From positions 1 to 34,807 of the forward strand of contig NZ_KB895475.1 of NCBI RefSeq assembly GCF_000374865.1: a stretch of DNA of 34,807 nt, given 5' to 3'. Made by a program: the position numbers and the translations under genes. Positions 7,481-15,772 of this stretch are shown in pieces (within the stretch, counting starts at the first letter, position 1; each line of letters starts with the position of its first letter). The notes beneath the pieces were generated by a model, which worked only from the letters and a program-made list of their open reading frames with translations, made no database searches and was not told where the DNA came from. Origin of the DNA: Arthrobacter sp. 135MFCol5.1 (lineage in GTDB: Bacteria; Actinomycetota; Actinomycetes; Actinomycetales; Micrococcaceae).

Positions 7481-7861
7481 GGCCGGCCCCTTGAGGCGCT
7501 CCATCTCCCGGCGGTCCTTCTTGGTGGGCCGCCCGGCGCCCCGGTCGCGCTGCGGGAGTCCCAGTGCCGGCAGGACGGGCCGTGGGGGAGTGTGGTCCGT
7601 AAAGCAGTGGGAGGCGGCCTCGGCTCCCACCCGCTTGGCGATCAGCCGCCGGACCTCAAGGATGCGCTCGTACCCGGACATGCGCACCGTCACCGTGTCT
7701 CCCGTGACCAGCGTCGCGGAAGCCTTGGCGGGACTGCCGTTGAGGCGGACATGCCCGGCGCGGCAGGCGGCAGTGGCGGCCGACCGTGTCTTGTAGGCGC
7801 GGACGGCCCACAACCACGCATCGATTCGGACGCTGGCGGGGGAGGAAGGGAGGCTGGTCAT
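7478..7861 (-). CDS. hslR: S4-domain RNA-binding protein, Hsp15/HslR family
   Basis: 127 residues with an N-terminal S4 RNA-binding domain: VRIDAWLWAVRAYKTRSAATAACRAGHVRLNGSPAKASATLVTGD covers about 11-55. A basic C-terminus (GAGRPTKKDRREMERL) is characteristic of Hsp15. In E. coli this protein binds stalled 50S subunits carrying peptidyl-tRNA and helps recycle them. I use the ATG at 7861, which gives the usual short N-terminus. A GTG at 7900 overlaps the stop of the upstream molybdoenzyme gene (GTGA), so a longer, translationally coupled form of 140 residues is possible. Family assignment is solid; its role here is by homology. Confidence 0.88.
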   Translation of the reverse strand: MTSLPSSPASVRIDAWLWAVRAYKTRSAATAACRAGHVRLNGSPAKASATLVTGDTVTVRMSGYERILEVRRLIAKRVGAEAASHCFTDHTPPRPVLPALGLPQRDRGAGRPTKKDRREMERLKGPA

Positions 7862-7896
7862 GATTGGCACCGAGTATAGCCCCGGGCCCGCCGGCT

Positions 7897-9009
7897 TCAC
7901 TCCACCGTGACCGTGACCCGCTGCACCACGTTGTTGCCCATCCCCTGGTAGTTCCAGTTCTGCTCCAGCGGCTGGGTGGCGCCGGTGGTGTCGCTGGCGC
8001 GGCAGGCCAGGAGATGCTCACCGGGCGCGGCCTCCCACTGTATGCTCCACCCCCGCCACGCGTAGCCGCCCGCGGGCTTGTCCAAACGGGCAGGCAGCCA
8101 CGTGCCATCAACGGCCACCTCAACGCCGGCCACGGCACCTTCCCCCGACCAGGCGCGGCCCTGCAACATGACCGGGCCTGGGCGGACAAACCGCCGGCGG
8201 GTGAAGAAGTCCGGGATACCCGGCGGAACCATCAGCGAACGCACCCTGATCCTCGAAACCGGCCTGCCGGCGTCGTCCGCGGTGGCCTGGTACCGGTAGG
8301 CGGACTGCTGCTGGAACCCGGTGAACGGCTCCCTGGCCACTTCGATCGACTCCAGCCACTTGACGCTGGCCATCCCGTACCAGCCCGGAACCACCAGCCG
8401 CAGCGGGTACCCATGCTGCGGCGGCAGTTCGGCGCCGTTCATGGCGTAGGCAAGGACGACGTCGGGACGCAGGGCTTCGCGGACCGGAAGGCTGCGCGCG
8501 AAGTGGTGCGGGACGCCGCCTTGAACACCCGCGTCCGCGCCGGTGAAGACCACTTCCAGGGCGCCGGGCAGTATTCCCGCCTTATCCAGGAGATAGGCCA
8601 GCGGAACACCGGTCCATTGCGCCGTGCCCACCGCTTCCAGCACCCACGGCTGGCTGAGGGGCCGCGGCTCCAGCAGCGACCTGCCGTTGCCCGCGCACTC
8701 AAGGGTGACCGGGACGGTGATGGCCGGGGCCCTGCGGAGGGCTGCGAGGTTCAGCTCCAGGGCCCGTTCCACCGCACCCCGGATCCGCAGGTGCCAGGAC
8801 GTGGCCTGGATGTCCGGGATATCGAAATGCGTGAGTACGTAGTGCAGCCCGGGAGGCGTGAGGTCGCGGCGGAGCGCTTCCAGCGGCATTGAATGGTTGC
8901 GGGCGGAGAGCTGCAATTCCTCGGGAGTAAGGGGACCCTCCGACGGGCCCGCGGATACCGGCGGGGCTTCCGCAGCCGGTGGCTGGCTGTGTTCTCTGGT
9001 CTGTGTCAT
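7897..9009 (-). CDS. Sulfite-oxidase-type molybdopterin oxidoreductase
   Basis: 370 residues: an N-terminal molybdopterin-binding domain (about 60-240) and a C-terminal Mo-co oxidoreductase dimerisation domain (about 255-370). C105 in VTLECAGNGR is the expected molybdenum ligand. PHHFARSLP, YAMNGAELPPQHGYPLRLVVPGWYG and SVKWL are family signatures. There is no Tat signal or transmembrane segment, so it appears cytoplasmic, and there is no fused haem domain. The first 35 residues are Pro/Ala-rich and likely disordered. The start is the ATG at 9009. The physiological electron acceptor and substrate (sulfite or another S-oxide or sulfonated compound) are unknown. Its stop overlaps a possible GTG start of the hslR-like gene. 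Confidence 0.9.
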   Translation of the reverse strand: MTQTREHSQPPAAEAPPVSAGPSEGPLTPEELQLSARNHSMPLEALRRDLTPPGLHYVLTHFDIPDIQATSWHLRIRGAVERALELNLAALRRAPAITVPVTLECAGNGRSLLEPRPLSQPWVLEAVGTAQWTGVPLAYLLDKAGILPGALEVVFTGADAGVQGGVPHHFARSLPVREALRPDVVLAYAMNGAELPPQHGYPLRLVVPGWYGMASVKWLESIEVAREPFTGFQQQSAYRYQATADDAGRPVSRIRVRSLMVPPGIPDFFTRRRFVRPGPVMLQGRAWSGEGAVAGVEVAVDGTWLPARLDKPAGGYAWRGWSIQWEAAPGEHLLACRASDTTGATQPLEQNWNYQGMGNNVVQRVTVTVE

Positions 9010-9076
9010 GGCGCCGGGATTCTGTGGGCCGTGCTCCGCCGGGGTGGCGGCGCCTAGGCACTGGTCTACGCCGGGA

Positions 9077-9109
9077 TCCCCGGTCCGTCAACAGCCCACG
9101 GACCGGGGA
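9077..9109 (-). terminator. Terminator-like hairpin after the reductase pair
   Basis: Perfect 12-bp inverted repeat TCCCCGGTCCGT (9077-9088) / ACGGACCGGGGA (9098-9109) with a 9-base loop, starting 8 bases beyond the stop of the minus-strand NmrA-type gene. No clear T-tract follows, as is common in high-GC actinobacteria. Confidence 0.65.
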
Positions 9110-9117
9110 GCGGAGCG

Positions 9118-9978
9118 CTACAGGACGGGCCGCGTCAGGAACTCGGCCAGGCTGATGGGGTCCTGGCCGGTCAAGCCGTGCACGTCAGGTGAAAGCCCTG
9201 CCATTTCGCCGGCCGCCATGGCCGTGTACGTACTCACCCATGCGTCCAGCTGCCATTGCGGAGCGCCGTAGGACGCCCGGGAGGCGTAGGCTTCCTCCAC
9301 TGTCTCCGGGTGGTAGCTGACGGTCCGTCCGGTTCCGTCGCTCAGCACCCGGGCGGCCTGCGCCATGGTCAGTTCTTCCGGCCCGGTCAGGTTGTAGGTC
9401 ATTCCCTTGTGGATCGCCGGGTCGCGGAGCACTGCGTGGGCGGAGCGGGCCACATCCTCCCGTGCCACCCCGGAAAACACGCCGTCACCGGCGGGCCCGC
9501 GGATCACGCCGTCCTCTCCGGCCATGAGCGGCAGGAAGTCCAGGTAGAAGTTGTCCCGGAGGAACGTGAAGTCCATACCGGAGGCCTTGATCCGCTCCTC
9601 CGTGGCGTAATGGTCCCGGGCCAGGGTGAACGTGGCATCCGGCGCGGCGCCGTAGAAGGACGTGTACACCACATGCTGGACTCCCGCGTCGGCGGCTGCG
9701 TCCACGAACGCATAATGCTGCTGCAGCCGGTCCTCGGCCTCGGCAGCGGAGACCATGAACAGGAGCTTCACTCCATCCAGGGCCTGCCGGGACGCCGCAC
9801 CGTCGCCGTAGGGACACACCACGGCGGAGGCCCCTGCCAGTTCCGGCGCCCGGGCCGGGTCGCGCACCAACAGCCGCTGCGCGAAGCCGGACGTGGCAAG
9901 TTGCCGCGACAGCATGCCGCCCAGGCCTCCGGTGGATCCGGTGACCGCCAGCTCAGGAAGATCGGCCGGGGCGGCCAT
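9118..9978 (-). CDS. NmrA-type NAD(P)H-dependent reductase (quinone oxidoreductase QOR2-like)
   Basis: 286-residue atypical short-chain dehydrogenase/NmrA fold. The nucleotide-binding GSTGGLGGML lies at about 14-23 and LLVRDPARAPEL follows, where the arginine would favour NADPH. VVYTSFYGA and TFLRDNFYLDFLP match QOR2 (YtfG)-like NAD(P)H:quinone oxidoreductases, which lack the full SDR catalytic YxxxK. The ATG at 9978 directly abuts the stop of the aldo/keto reductase (TGAATG), so the two form a coupled operon. The likely role is two-electron reduction of quinones or reactive carbonyls together with its neighbour; this is inferred. Confidence 0.85.
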   Translation of the reverse strand: MAAPADLPELAVTGSTGGLGGMLSRQLATSGFAQRLLVRDPARAPELAGASAVVCPYGDGAASRQALDGVKLLFMVSAAEAEDRLQQHYAFVDAAADAGVQHVVYTSFYGAAPDATFTLARDHYATEERIKASGMDFTFLRDNFYLDFLPLMAGEDGVIRGPAGDGVFSGVAREDVARSAHAVLRDPAIHKGMTYNLTGPEELTMAQAARVLSDGTGRTVSYHPETVEEAYASRASYGAPQWQLDAWVSTYTAMAAGEMAGLSPDVHGLTGQDPISLAEFLTRPVL

Positions 9979-10983
9979 TCAGGCTTCCCGGGTGGCAGGC
10001 GACTTGGTCTGGGCCGGGTCGCGTTCGGCCAGGCCGCCGATGGCGTCGTCAATCTTCTTGAGGACCTCGGCATCCAGCCTCACCCCTGCCGCCGCAACGG
10101 TGTCGGCGATCTGTTCCGGCCGGGACGCACCCACGATGGCGGACGCCACGTTCGGGTTCTGGAGGACCCACGCAACGGCGAGCTGCGGCATGGTCAGGCC
10201 GGCTTCGGCGGCAATCGGCTTCAGGTCCTGCACGCCGGCCAGGACGTCGTCGCGCATCCACCGCTCAATCATCTTGGCGCCGCCCTTTTCATCGGTGGCG
10301 CGGCTGCCTTCCGGGGCCGGCCGGCCGGGAAGGTACTTGCCGCTGAGGACGCCCTGGGCCATGGGCGACCAGACGATCTGGGATACCCCCAGCTCTTCCG
10401 ACGCCGGGACCACTTCCGCTTCGATGACCCGCCACAGCATGGAGTACTGGGGCTGGTTGGAGATGAGCTGGAAGCCGAGTTCCTTGGACAGCCGGTGCCC
10501 TTCACGGAGCTGGTCGGCGGTCCACTCGCTGACGCCGATGTAGAGCGCCTTGCCTTGCCGGACGATGTCCGCGAACGCCTGCATGGTCTCTTCCAGCGGC
10601 GTCTCGAAGTCGTAGCGGTGGGCCTGGTAGAGGTCCACGTAGTCCGTCTGCAGCCGGCGCAGGGACCCGTTGATGGATTCCATGATGTGTTTGCGGGAGA
10701 GCCCCAAGTCGTTCTTGCCCTTGGGGCCGGTGGGGCCGAAGACCTTGGTGAAGATTTCCAGGGACTCGCGCCGCTCGTCCTTCAAGGCCTCGCCCAGGAC
10801 GGTTTCCGCTGCGGTGTTTGCATAGACATCCGCGGTGTCGAAAGTGCTGATGCCGGCGTCGAGGGCTGCCCGCACGCATTGGGTGGCAACGTCGTTTTCC
10901 ACCTGCGAGCCGTGCGTCAGCCAGTTGCCGAACGTGATTTCCGAGACTTTGAAGCCACTGTTTCCGAGGTATCTGAATTCCAT
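9979..10983 (-). CDS. Aldo/keto reductase (Kv-beta-like AKR family)
   Basis: About 334-residue NADPH-dependent TIM-barrel reductase. The catalytic tetrad is recognisable: D and Y in FDTADVYANT, K in IFTKVFG, and H in LYQAHRYD. SNQPQYSMLWR and VGASRPEQI belong to the cofactor site, with the S/R pair that binds the NADPH 2'-phosphate. The closest familiar group is the potassium-channel beta-subunit-like AKRs (YghZ/L-glyceraldehyde-3-phosphate reductase relatives). I start at the ATG at 10983 (MEFRYLGNSG, typical N-terminus); an in-frame GTG at 10992 adds three residues. There is no ribosome binding site. A TAGCGT hexamer seven bases upstream could mean a leaderless start. It is the first gene of a pair with the NmrA-type reductase. 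Confidence 0.92.
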   Translation of the reverse strand: MEFRYLGNSGFKVSEITFGNWLTHGSQVENDVATQCVRAALDAGISTFDTADVYANTAAETVLGEALKDERRESLEIFTKVFGPTGPKGKNDLGLSRKHIMESINGSLRRLQTDYVDLYQAHRYDFETPLEETMQAFADIVRQGKALYIGVSEWTADQLREGHRLSKELGFQLISNQPQYSMLWRVIEAEVVPASEELGVSQIVWSPMAQGVLSGKYLPGRPAPEGSRATDEKGGAKMIERWMRDDVLAGVQDLKPIAAEAGLTMPQLAVAWVLQNPNVASAIVGASRPEQIADTVAAAGVRLDAEVLKKIDDAIGGLAERDPAQTKSPATREA

Positions 10984-11023
10984 GGGTTTCACGCTAACCC
11001 AGTTGGTTGCTCAGGGTAAGGGC

Positions 11024-11671
11024 TTAGCGGTTCTCCGGCGCTTTGCCCTTGAGGACCTGCTTCGGGCCTGCGAGCGAAACGAGGGACCCGGTGTCCAGCG
11101 GCGGCACCGGATGCGGCGGCACGGGCTTCTTGAAGGACCTCGGCAGTTCGTGCGGCGGCCGGTGGTTGTGCAGGGCGGATTCCACCAGTGGGGCTACCTG
11201 GGCAACCTTGTCGGCGGGCGCCGCCGGGTCCGGAAGGTCCCGCACCGAGAGCTTGATTTCGGGCGCGGCGGCCCGTGCCCTGGCCTCGGCGCGTTTGTCG
11301 GCTTCGGCCACGGCTGAGGCCCAGTCTTCGGCCAGGACAGGCGGCTCGGCCCGGGCCGCGGCAAGTTTGGGGTGGCGTACGACGACGGTGCGCAGCGACT
11401 CCCTGAGCCGTGCCGGCTTCACGGCGGCTGCACGTTCCCGCCAGGATGGGCGGCCCTCCGGGCTTTCGCTCCGTGCCGCCATTAACAGCGCACTGCCCTT
11501 CCGGGGGCCCTTTCCGAACAGGGCCATCACCACGATGCCCGCCAGCCGGCCCACGCCGGCAAGGACCAAGGTAAGCACCCCGAGGAGGAAGAGGACCAGG
11601 AACATCAGGAGGGCTACGCCCATGGTGCCGAAGAAGGTCAGGTTGAGGACCAGAGTGTCCGGTTGCTCCAC
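11024..11671 (-). CDS. Membrane protein of unknown function
   Basis: 215 residues that I do not recognise. After a short N-terminus there is a strong hydrophobic region (about 10-50, FFGTMGVALLMFLVLFLLGVLTLVLAG and AGIVVMALFG), probably two transmembrane helices. A long soluble tail rich in Ala, Arg and Pro follows; it probably faces the cytoplasm, since positive residues follow the second helix. The start is GTG at 11671 because AAAGGAG lies eight bases upstream; the longer open frame has no such site. It lies 40 bases upstream of the aldo/keto reductase start on the same strand and could be co-transcribed. No function is proposed. Confidence 0.75.
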   Translation of the reverse strand: MEQPDTLVLNLTFFGTMGVALLMFLVLFLLGVLTLVLAGVGRLAGIVVMALFGKGPRKGSALLMAARSESPEGRPSWRERAAAVKPARLRESLRTVVVRHPKLAAARAEPPVLAEDWASAVAEADKRAEARARAAAPEIKLSVRDLPDPAAPADKVAQVAPLVESALHNHRPPHELPRSFKKPVPPHPVPPLDTGSLVSLAGPKQVLKGKAPENR

Positions 11672-11834
11672 GTCATCACTCCTTTCCACCAACATCCCGG
11701 GCCCGCTGCCGGCGCACAGCGCCAGGGGCAAGCTCCTTCTCAACCATACGGATTTTTGGCGTCCCATGCCGCCGGGCGCGGTGGCGTGGACAGGGTTGTA
11801 GCGAAGCTGTTACCCGATGTGACAGCATCACCGG

Positions 11835-12236
11835 ATGACCGAATCGAGTGAGTCCGCGAACTGTGTGTGCCTGTCCGGCGAACAGTACGCCGAGTGCTGT
11901 GGCAGGTTCCACTCCGGCACGGCGGAAGCTTCAACCGCGGAGCAGCTGATGCGGTCCCGCTACAGCGCGTTTGCCCGGCTGGATGAGGCCTACCTGCTCC
12001 GGACCCAGCATCCGTCAACGGTCCCGGCCGGCCTCGACCTGGATCCGGCCATGCAGTGGCGGCGCCTGGACATCGTTGCCACCAGCCAGGGCGGCCCGTT
12101 CGACACCGAAGGGACTGTGGAGTTCAAGGCCTATTACCGGCACGGTGCGGACCGCGGGGTTCTCCATGAAGCCAGCAGGTTTGTCCGCGAAGGCGGCCGG
12201 TGGCTCTATGTGGACGGCGACATCCTGTCCCCCTAG
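11835..12236 (+). CDS. YchJ-family SEC-C motif protein
   Basis: 133 residues. The N-terminus carries the zinc-binding SEC-C-like motif C10-x-C12 ... C21-C22 (CVCLSGEQYAECCGRFH), and the rest is the YchJ/UPF0225 NTF2-like domain (SRYSAFARLDEAYLLRTQHPS, WRRLDIVATSQGGPFDTEGTVEFKAYY, FVREGGRWLYVDGD). The length is typical of actinobacterial members, which usually lack the second C-terminal SEC-C. Function is unknown; related SEC-C proteins bind protein partners or ribosome-associated factors. The start is the ATG at 11835 with only a weak ribosome binding site. It is divergent from the membrane protein gene and converges on the gene ending at 12258. Confidence 0.88.
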   Translation: MTESSESANCVCLSGEQYAECCGRFHSGTAEASTAEQLMRSRYSAFARLDEAYLLRTQHPSTVPAGLDLDPAMQWRRLDIVATSQGGPFDTEGTVEFKAYYRHGADRGVLHEASRFVREGGRWLYVDGDILSP

Positions 12237-12257
12237 CAGCGGCGCGCCGCCTGCGGG

Positions 12258-13094
12258 CTACTCGCCGTCGTCGTAATACTCGCTGTCCGGGGTGAAACCG
12301 GCACGGTCGACCCTGCGGTGGAACCGCATCCCCGCAAGGCCGCCGAGGACGGCGCCCACCAGGGCCACAGCCGCCACCACCACGGCTGCGATGATGCTGG
12401 TGGTGGTCAGTTGGCCCTCGTTGACGGGAATCCGCGGGAAGCTGTTGAGGTTGGCCAGGACGTTGAACTGCTGACCCGCCACGAGGCCGAGGATGGCGAC
12501 CACGACGGCCGCGATCAGGGCCCAGATCCACACCATAAGACCCTGCCTTGCGCCGTTGAAGCGCGCCATCCGGCCGGCGACGTAACCGCCGCAATAGTAG
12601 GAGAGGAACAGGATCACCAGCAGGACGATGATGCCCACCAGCCCCACGGTGCCGCTGTTCTGCGCGGCCTGGTTCACGGCCGCGTTGACGTCCGTGTTGT
12701 TGGCCAGCCCCACAGCGGTCCCGGCAGCAGCAACCAATGCAGTCAGCAGCACGGCCATTCCGGTGGCGGTGAGCCAGCCGAAGAACGCAGAGCCGGCTTT
12801 GATGCCGCCGAACCGTTCCTTTTGGCGGGCGACGGCGGTTTCCCTGTCCGCGAGCGCCGGGTCCACCACGGGTGCCGCAGCAGTAGCGGGGGCAGGGCGG
12901 TACTCCCGCTCAGCGGACGGGGCGGCGCCGTAGTCCCGGTCGCGTTCCCGCTCGCGCGGGCGGGCCGGTGCCTGGTCGATCGACCGTGTGGCGGGATCCT
13001 CCGCTGCGTCCGCGCGGGGGTTGCCGCGGCGGGAGGTCTCATCCTCCCGGGCATGGCGGGGAGGCAGGTTCTCTGGGTCCGTTGAGCTGCTCAT
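12258..13094 (-). CDS. Four-helix membrane protein with disordered N-terminus, unknown function
   Basis: 278 residues. The first 90 or so are highly charged and Pro/Arg-rich (PARPRERERDRDYG), with no fold expected. Four hydrophobic segments follow, at about 110-130, 150-172, 185-207 and 230-252, with short connecting loops. Similar actinobacterial proteins are annotated only as hypothetical membrane proteins. The start is the ATG at 13094. There is no ribosome binding site; TTGCTA, 17 bases, TTGAGT and six bases precede the ATG, so it too may be leaderless. It is a single gene converging with the YchJ gene, 21 bases away. Confidence 0.8.
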   Translation of the reverse strand: MSSSTDPENLPPRHAREDETSRRGNPRADAAEDPATRSIDQAPARPRERERDRDYGAAPSAEREYRPAPATAAAPVVDPALADRETAVARQKERFGGIKAGSAFFGWLTATGMAVLLTALVAAAGTAVGLANNTDVNAAVNQAAQNSGTVGLVGIIVLLVILFLSYYCGGYVAGRMARFNGARQGLMVWIWALIAAVVVAILGLVAGQQFNVLANLNSFPRIPVNEGQLTTTSIIAAVVVAAVALVGAVLGGLAGMRFHRRVDRAGFTPDSEYYDDGE

Positions 13095-13158
13095 GAACTA
13101 ACTCAACCACCCGCCCCCACCGATAGCAAGCGTGCTTATTATTTCGTGACCTGCGGTT

Positions 13159-15159
13159 TTACCGGTATTTGCGGTGCAGGTCTTCCTTCCTGGACGGCCC
13201 GGCAGAGGCATCGGCGATCCACGGGCCGGTCCCCTCGGACTGGTCAAGCACGCCGGCTTCCAGCCAGGTGTAATCGCCGGCGAGGACCTTGCGGGTCAGC
13301 GCGTGGTCGGCGTCGTCCGTGTTCCGCCACAACTGGTCGAAGTACTCGTCCACCCGCACTTTTGCCTGCTCGCAGTAGGCATCGGCAAGTTCGTAGGCGC
13401 CCGCGGCCGTACCGGGGGAGGTGCGAAGCAGCATTTCAGCGCGGGAACAGCATGCGGTCATGGCGAAGAGTTCGGCGCCGATGTCCACGATGCGGCCCAG
13501 GAAGGCCTGCTTCCGCTCCAGCTTTGCCTGCCACCGGCCCATGCCGTAGAAGGTTTGCCGTGCCAGCCGGCGCGAGGAGCGTTCCACGAAGCGCAGGTGC
13601 TTGGCCAGCCGGCCGAAGTCGCTGTAGGAGCGCGGGTCCATGCCGGCGCCCGCCACCAGCTTGGGCAGCCATTTTGCGTAGAAACCGGAGGCGCCGACGG
13701 CGGCCCTGGCTTTATCGGCAAGGCTCGCATCGAGGGACGCGAGCTCGCCCGCCGCTGCCAGATGCGCGTCCACGGCCTCCCGGGCAATAAGCAACCGCAT
13801 GATCTCGGAAGACCCCTCGAAGATCCGGTTGATCCGCATGTCGCGCAACTGCTGCTCGGCCGGTACCGCTCGTTCGCCCCGGGCCGCCAGCGACTCGGCC
13901 GTTTCAAATCCGCGGCCGCCGCGGATTTGCACCAACTCGTCCGCGATCCGGCAGCTGATCTCCGTGGCCCAGAGTTTGGCGAGCGCGGCTTCGATGCGGA
14001 CGTCCTTCTGCCCGGCGTCCGCCAGTTCGGCGGCGAGTTCAAAGACTGCGTCCAAGGCGAAGGCGGACGCCGCGATGAACGCGATCTTCTTGCCCACGGC
14101 CTCGTGTTCGCCCACGGGCCGGCCCCACTGGGTGCGGGCGTTGGACCATTCGCGGGCAATCTTCAGGCTCCAACGCCCCGAGGCCACGCACAGCGCCGGC
14201 AGCGCCAGGCGGCCGGTGTTCAGGGTGGTCAAGGCAATCTTCAGGCCCTGGCCCTCGCGGCCCAGCCGGTTCGCGGCGGGAACCCGCACCTGGTGGAAAC
14301 GGGTCACGCCGTTTTCGATGCCGCGCAGGCCCATGAAGGCGTTCCGGTTCTCCACCGTGATGCCGGGCGAGTCCATCTCCACCACGAAGGCGCTGATGCC
14401 GCCTTTGTGGGTGGTGCCTGCGGTGTCGGTGTGGGCGGGAACCAGGGCCATCACCACCACCAGTTCGGCGATCACGCCGTTGGTGGTCCACAGCTTCACA
14501 CCGTCCAGGAGGTACGCCTCGCCGTCGTCCGTTGGCGTTGCCGTGCTGCCCATCCGGGCGGGATCGCTGCCGACGTCCGGTTCCGTGAGGAGGAACGCGG
14601 TGACGGCGCCGGCAGCGCAGCGGGGAAGGTATTCGCGTTTCTGCGCGGGCGTGCCGAAGACCTTGACCGGCTCCGGAACGCCGATGGACTGGTGGGCGGA
14701 GATGAGCGCTCCCAGGCTGGGATGGACGCTGCCGAGAAGGGCAAGCGCCCGGCCGTAGTACACCAGTGAGAGGGCGAGGCCGCCGTATTCCTCCGGGATC
14801 TTCATGCCGAAGACGCCCAGGGCGGCCAGGTCCCTGATGTACTCGTCAGGAATCTTTGCGTCCCGTTCAATGATCCGCCCGGACATGGACTTGGCGTATT
14901 CGGTCAGGCGGGCCATGAAGGCCTCGCCCTTTTCCACGGACGCCGGATCGGCGGCCGGCCAGGGGTGGACCAGGCCGAGGTCGAAGCTGCCCAGGTAGAG
15001 GCCTTTGGCGAAGCTGGGGCGGTCCCAGCCGGTTTCGCGGGCGGCCTCTGCGACGGCCCTGGCATCTTCGGCGGTGGCTCCGGCCCCGATGTTGCCGGCC
15101 GGAACGGGGATTTCCTCAGCCGGGGCGTCTTTGGCCTGGCTGTCAGTTGCGGAGCTCAT
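13159..15159 (-). CDS. Long-form acyl-CoA dehydrogenase (FadE)
   Basis: FAD-dependent first step of fatty-acid beta-oxidation. At 666 residues it is longer than the usual 380-400. There is an about 80-residue N-terminal extension, the standard three-part ACAD core (about 85-465), and a C-terminal helical domain of about 200 residues, as in VLCAD/ACAD9 and the long mycobacterial FadE proteins. FLLTEPDVGSDPARM and LWTTNGV are the FAD and substrate signatures. E448 in RIFEGSSEIMR is the expected catalytic base. The long C-terminal domain suggests a dimeric enzyme for long chains; chain length is inferred. The ATG at 15159 has a GAGGAG ribosome binding site seven bases upstream. The small membrane protein gene lies 62 bases upstream. 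Confidence 0.93.
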   Translation of the reverse strand: MSSATDSQAKDAPAEEIPVPAGNIGAGATAEDARAVAEAARETGWDRPSFAKGLYLGSFDLGLVHPWPAADPASVEKGEAFMARLTEYAKSMSGRIIERDAKIPDEYIRDLAALGVFGMKIPEEYGGLALSLVYYGRALALLGSVHPSLGALISAHQSIGVPEPVKVFGTPAQKREYLPRCAAGAVTAFLLTEPDVGSDPARMGSTATPTDDGEAYLLDGVKLWTTNGVIAELVVVMALVPAHTDTAGTTHKGGISAFVVEMDSPGITVENRNAFMGLRGIENGVTRFHQVRVPAANRLGREGQGLKIALTTLNTGRLALPALCVASGRWSLKIAREWSNARTQWGRPVGEHEAVGKKIAFIAASAFALDAVFELAAELADAGQKDVRIEAALAKLWATEISCRIADELVQIRGGRGFETAESLAARGERAVPAEQQLRDMRINRIFEGSSEIMRLLIAREAVDAHLAAAGELASLDASLADKARAAVGASGFYAKWLPKLVAGAGMDPRSYSDFGRLAKHLRFVERSSRRLARQTFYGMGRWQAKLERKQAFLGRIVDIGAELFAMTACCSRAEMLLRTSPGTAAGAYELADAYCEQAKVRVDEYFDQLWRNTDDADHALTRKVLAGDYTWLEAGVLDQSEGTGPWIADASAGPSRKEDLHRKYR

Positions 15160-15221
15160 GGGTTATCTCCTCGGGCCGGAATGGCCGGTGTAGCCATGGA
15201 TCCGCCGGGTTGGAGAACCCT

Positions 15222-15524
15222 TCAGCTGTCACTCAAGATTACCCGCGGGTAGGTTCCCGTGCCAGGGGCCGTTTGCCCCTGGAAATCGCCGGACAGATCG
15301 ACGGCGGCCGCACGGTGGACCAGCCTGTCCCACCCGGCGTTGATTCCGTGGACCACTGCCAGGAGCGTGGTGGACAGCACCGTCCACGTGAGCTTTCCGG
15401 CGCCCAGCACCACCAGGGCAACCAGCCCGGCGGCCAGGACGAATCCGGCCAGGACCGCGCCGAACACCAGCGTCCCGATGAAAACCAAGGTGGCTGTTTC
15501 CACTGTGCTCAGATCGAACTGCAT
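15222..15524 (-). CDS. Small membrane protein of unknown function
   Basis: 100 residues with one long or two close hydrophobic helices (about 9-50: ATLVFIGTLVFGAVLAGFVLA, LVALVVLGAGKLTWTV) and a hydrophilic tail. AGGGGGA lies six bases before the ATG at 15524. I do not recognise a family. It is upstream of, and in line with, the acyl-CoA dehydrogenase gene and may share its transcript. Confidence 0.65.
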   Translation of the reverse strand: MQFDLSTVETATLVFIGTLVFGAVLAGFVLAAGLVALVVLGAGKLTWTVLSTTLLAVVHGINAGWDRLVHRAAAVDLSGDFQGQTAPGTGTYPRVILSDS

Positions 15525-15772
15525 GAATCCCCCTGCTGCGGCGTTGCGGTGGCGAAAGACTGCTGTGGTGAAGACCAGTAGCTGAAGCGTAGGGGGACAC
15601 TCCCGCCGCCAGCCAGAGGCGGGTGGGGCTGGAGGGGCTGTTGATACGGGATCGAGACACTACCCGGAGGTAGGTCACGGAGTGGTCGCGGCGGCCTGCG
15701 TTAACCTTGTAGTTGGCAGTTTTCCGGTCCACCCCCGCTGCCGCCCCCGCCACCCGATCCCAAGGAGAGTGC
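15525..15772. other. Intergenic region ahead of jetA
   Basis: 248 bases between divergent genes, so it should hold promoters for both sides. The only distinct element is the inverted repeat CTACC-CGGA-GGTAG at 15660-15673. No convincing -35/-10 pair for jetA was found. Confidence 0.5.
15660..15673. promoter_or_regulatory. Palindrome upstream of jetABC
   Basis: CTACC (15660-15664), four bases, GGTAG (15669-15673), about 100 bases before the jetA start. It could be an operator for the jet operon or chance; no regulator gene is adjacent. Confidence 0.3.

Noticed and set aside
9256..11019. 587-codon plus-strand frame opposite the reductase genes
   Set aside because: It is the antisense shadow of the NmrA-type and aldo/keto reductase genes; composition is Gly/Val/His-rich without any family motif, as expected of antisense frames in GC-rich DNA.
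12239..12250. GCGGCGCGCCGC palindrome between converging ychJ-like and membrane protein genes
   Set aside because: A self-complementary GC string with only a four-base stem once a loop is allowed and no T-tract; too weak to call a terminator.
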